Source: Nocardia sp.
GTDB lineage: Bacteria > Actinomycetota > Actinomycetes > Mycobacteriales > Mycobacteriaceae
Length of the DNA stretch: 7,328 nucleotides
Reading direction: 5' to 3'
NCBI GenBank assembly: GCA_013361595.1
Contig: JABFXT010000396.1
Span: forward strand, 1-7,328
Shown here: positions 6,201 to 7,328 of the stretch, piece by piece
Numbering within the stretch: position 1 is the stretch's first letter
How the letters are laid out: every line of letters begins with the position of its first letter
Made by a program: the position numbers and the translations under genes
Notes under the pieces: generated by a model
What the model was told of the DNA's origin: nothing
What the model saw: only the letters and a program-made list of their open reading frames with translations
The model's database searches: none

Positions 6201-6888
6201 GGCACTGGTGGGCGCGACCGGCGCCGGGAAATCCACCGTCGTCAAACTGCTCGCCCGTCTCTACGACCTCTCCGGTACCGATACCGGCGCGATCCGGGTG
6301 GACGGCGTCGATATCCGCGACTACCGGCTGGACCGCTACCGGTCCCGGCTGGGGATGGTCCCGCAGGAAGCTCACCTCTTCACCGGCGATATCGCGAGCA
6401 ACATTGCATTCGGGAAACCTTTCGCGACCGAAGCGGAGATCGAGGAGGCGGCCCGCGCGGTGGGCGCGCGGGAGATGATCGCGGGGCTGCCCGGCGGATT
6501 CCATCGGGCCGTGGGCGAACGCGGCCGCGGCCTCTCGGCGGGTCAGCGGCAGCTCATCGCGCTCGCTCGCGCCCAGCTGGTCGACCCCGATCTGTTGCTG
6601 CTCGACGAGGCCACCGCGACCCTCGACCCCGATACGGAGGAGAAAGTGCTGGCGGCGACGGGGTCGCTCGCCCGTAACCGGACGACCGTGGTCGTCGCGC
6701 ACCGGCTGGCGACGGCCGCGCGGGCCGACCGGATCGCCGTCGTGGCGCACGGCCGGATCGTGGAAGCCGGTACGCATAGCGAGCTCGTGGCGGCCGGTGG
6801 GCACTATGCCCGCCTCTGGACAGCGGCCGGAAGCGGCGAAGGAATATTCTCGGACGAGGACGAGTCGTCAACAATGAGGTCGGGGTAG
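3259..6888 (+). CDS. Fused TMD-NBD-TMD-NBD ABC exporter (Rv0194-like)
   Basis: This 1209-aa protein is a full ABC exporter in one chain, inner-membrane, probably moving hydrophobic compounds outward. Order: TMD1 (about 20-300), NBD1 (338-550), linker (550-620), TMD2 (622-910), NBD2 (948-1188), acidic tail. NBD1 has Walker A GPAGSGKTT (372-380), Asp426 at the Q-loop Gln position (VVFDDPFLF), signature LSGGQ (482-486), Walker B ILVLDD with Asp507 replacing the catalytic Glu, and switch His537. NBD2 has Walker A GATGAGKST (985-993), Gln1036, signature LSAGQ (1092-1096), Walker B LLLLDE with Glu1117, and His1148. NBD1 lacks the usual final G-x-I-x-E-x-GTH-x-EL motif, which is present in NBD2 (GRIVEAGTHSEL). 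A degenerate NBD1 site beside a canonical NBD2 site is typical of heterodimeric exporters. Architecture and local sequence recall M. tuberculosis Rv0194, described as a multidrug exporter; substrate here is unknown. Leu704 uses a TTA codon, rare at this GC. The gene probably has its own promoter (3201-3229). Confidence 0.96.
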   Translation: MSGGARPGWLRRLWSECRRYRGTLAGITLALLAGAAAEIIAPLLTKWAVDSATSGATRVIGIVAGLLVALAAGRFAASFGRRMLAGKLSLDVQHGLRLQLLGSLQRLDGAGQDALRTGQVVSRSITDLQLVQSLLAMAPLSGMSFLQFVLAAAVMLWLSPPLAAVALLMVPLVIVVVYRMRPRLHAATWSAQQRAAELAQHVEETVTGVRVVKGFGQEARMVDVLEQHGRRLFAERMRAAGINARFSPTLSAIPQAGLVVVIAVGGWLALHGQIGLGTFLAFSAYVTTMTTTARTMASVIIMAQLTRAAAERVYQVIDAGPAVADPPRPVPVPDGPLGIELDGVRFGFDATQPVLRDLDLRVRPGETVAIIGPAGSGKTTLSLLLPRFYAPDAGRIRLLGTGTAKPVDIADVSAAQLRAAVGVVFDDPFLFSSSVAANIALGRPAATDAEVRDAARQAAADEFIEQLPDGYDTVVGERGLTLSGGQRQRIALARALLARPRILVLDDATSAVDAVTEAAIFGALPDEGTRTTIILAHRESTLAHADRVIRLPEPDTVAVAGPVYVADRLPAAAATDRFAPVADLSATPELRRAIERLPAATEQPRLDESRLREPDPGFRLGRLLWPVRALVLASVALLALDALIGIGFPPLVRHAIDAGVTGAQPSALVWSAVLGTGLVLAGWGVAAATTLLTSRTGERVLFGLRIRSYAHLQRLGLDYYERELSGRIMTRMTTDVDALSTFLQTGVSTALVSVLSLAGIAVALLVIDLQLALVVLLGVLPPLIIATVVFRRVSSVAYTVSRERVSTVNADFQENIAGLRAVQANRHEQLAAHRFAEYSAKYRRSRMRAQRAIALYFAFVASWTDLALALVVFTGAHAVATGGTSTGTLIAFVLYLELLFGPIQQLSQVFDGYQQARVGLRRIGELLRTPSSIAADPPGADPIAAGLRGDLALDSVRFRYPGTERPALDDVDLAVAPGESLALVGATGAGKSTVVKLLARLYDLSGTDTGAIRVDGVDIRDYRLDRYRSRLGMVPQEAHLFTGDIASNIAFGKPFATEAEIEEAARAVGAREMIAGLPGGFHRAVGERGRGLSAGQRQLIALARAQLVDPDLLLLDEATATLDPDTEEKVLAATGSLARNRTTVVVAHRLATAARADRIAVVAHGRIVEAGTHSELVAAGGHYARLWTAAGSGEGIFSDEDESSTMRSG

Positions 6889-6896
6889 TGCGGTGG

Positions 6897-6981
6897 TCGG
6901 TGACCGGGTGGATGTGCGCGGGGGCATATCCTCGTCGGAGGGCATATCGGTAACCATCCACCGAGGCCCGGTGCCGGGCAC
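6897..6981 (+). promoter_or_regulatory. Repeat-bearing upstream region of kgd
   Basis: This 140-bp gap (6889-7028) between the exporter and kgd presumably carries the kgd promoter. GGGCATATC occurs at 6922-6930 and 6940-6948, an exact 9-bp direct repeat with 18-bp period, separated by CTCGTCGGA. GGTGGATG (6907-6914) and CATCCACC (6955-6962) flank the pair as a perfect 8-bp inverted repeat. TCGGTGACC (6897-6905) and TCGGTAACC (6947-6955) are near-identical. GTGCCGGGCAC at 6971-6981 is a perfect odd-centred palindrome. TATCCT at 6927-6932 fits a -10, but no good -35 stands 16-19 bp upstream. The arrangement would suit a dimeric regulator binding two sites; no regulator can be named. Confidence 0.35.
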
Positions 6982-7028
6982 GTCACAAACGTCGCAGCGC
7001 GAAGAACGAAATGAGGCGAACACCTGCT

Positions 7029-7328
7029 GTGAGCAGCTCAAAATCCCAGTTCGGTCAGAACCAGTGGCTGGTCGACGAGATGTATCAGAAGTTCAAACAG
7101 GATCCATCCTCGGTAGACGCCAGCTGGCACGAGTTCCTCGCCGACTACACCCCCGAGACCGCCGGTGATCCCGGCAACACCCAATCCGCTCCGGCGTCCT
7201 CGGCTCCGACCTCGGCCGTGAACTCCGCTCCGGCCCCGGTTCCCGCCGAGAGCGCGTCCGTCGCGGCGCGCGCTACCGCGCCCACGGCTCCGGCCCGCAC
7301 CGCCGCCCCCGCGGCCGCGCCCAAGGAG
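7029..7328 (+). CDS. kgd: Multifunctional 2-oxoglutarate decarboxylase/dehydrogenase Kgd, N-terminal part
   Basis: Only the first 100 codons are present; the frame is open to the window edge. In mycobacteria and relatives Kgd fuses an E2-like acyltransferase domain to a thiamine-diphosphate E1 domain. It acts in the TCA cycle, converting 2-oxoglutarate either through the dehydrogenase complex to succinyl-CoA or by decarboxylation to succinic semialdehyde, and is restrained by the FHA protein GarA. None of the catalytic domains lie in this window. The identifying part is the N-terminal helical segment with [15 protein letters not shown] (8-22) and [13 protein letters not shown] (25-37), nearly the same as in mycobacterial Kgd. 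It is followed by the Ala/Pro/Ser-rich flexible linker (41-100). GTG at 7029 is chosen because it puts FGQN at residue 8, matching the M. tuberculosis start. An in-frame ATG at 7011 would add six residues. Neither has an ideal Shine-Dalgarno; GAGG at 7013-7016 lies 12 nt before the GTG. Identification is strong; the exact start is less so. Confidence 0.93.
   Translation, partial: MSSSKSQFGQNQWLVDEMYQKFKQDPSSVDASWHEFLADYTPETAGDPGNTQSAPASSAPTSAVNSAPAPVPAESASVAARATAPTAPARTAAPAAAPKE

Noticed and set aside
6912..6953. 13-codon upstream ORF before kgd (MCAGAYPRRRAYR)
   Set aside because: It has no convincing Shine-Dalgarno, and its internal similarity comes from the GGGCATATC direct repeat. A leader peptide is possible but unsupported.

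Overview
The window looks like chromosomal DNA from a high-GC actinobacterium of the Nocardia/Mycobacterium group (Mycobacteriales). The supports are strong G/C bias at third codon positions, frequent GTG starts, overlapping GTGA/ATGA gene junctions, and a 3'-terminal gene whose first 100 residues match the N-terminus of mycobacterial/nocardial Kgd, the multifunctional 2-oxoglutarate decarboxylase. Nocardia is my best guess. That rests on recall of protein families, not on a search. All five genes I can support lie on the + strand.

Layout. 1-184: non-coding leader with a GC-rich hairpin, a small dyad and a good Shine-Dalgarno; no gene can be assigned. 185-2705: a tightly coupled three-gene unit made of a 263-aa EcsC-like protein, an ABC-2 type ATPase (GTGA overlap) and its six-helix permease (ATGA overlap). 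2706-3258: a 553-bp gap rich in repeats. It holds a terminator-like hairpin, three diverged copies of a palindromic element, four 18-bp tandem repeats, and a plausible promoter for the next gene. 3259-6888: a single 1209-aa polypeptide with the order TMD-NBD-TMD-NBD, a full ABC exporter resembling M. tuberculosis Rv0194. 6889-7028: a short gap with direct and inverted repeats. 7029-7328: the first 100 codons of kgd, cut by the window edge.

How the genes may work together. Genes 1-3 are probably co-transcribed and translationally coupled. They resemble an Ecs-like trio (ATPase, permease, EcsC-like protein), although the permease here is ABC-2-like. The small ATPase is striking: it keeps Walker A and the Walker B aspartate but has lost the consensus residues of the Q-loop, signature, catalytic glutamate, D-loop and H-loop. 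The large exporter shows the more familiar asymmetry of heterodimeric exporters, with one degenerate and one canonical ATP site. No substrate can be read from the sequence of either transporter. Kgd is a central-metabolism enzyme with its own upstream region and is probably only a positional neighbour.

The most unusual material is the degenerate ABC-2 ATPase and the repeat-dense gap at 2706-3130. I see no phage, transposase, CRISPR, tRNA or rRNA gene. I do not see convincing evidence of a wholly new system.
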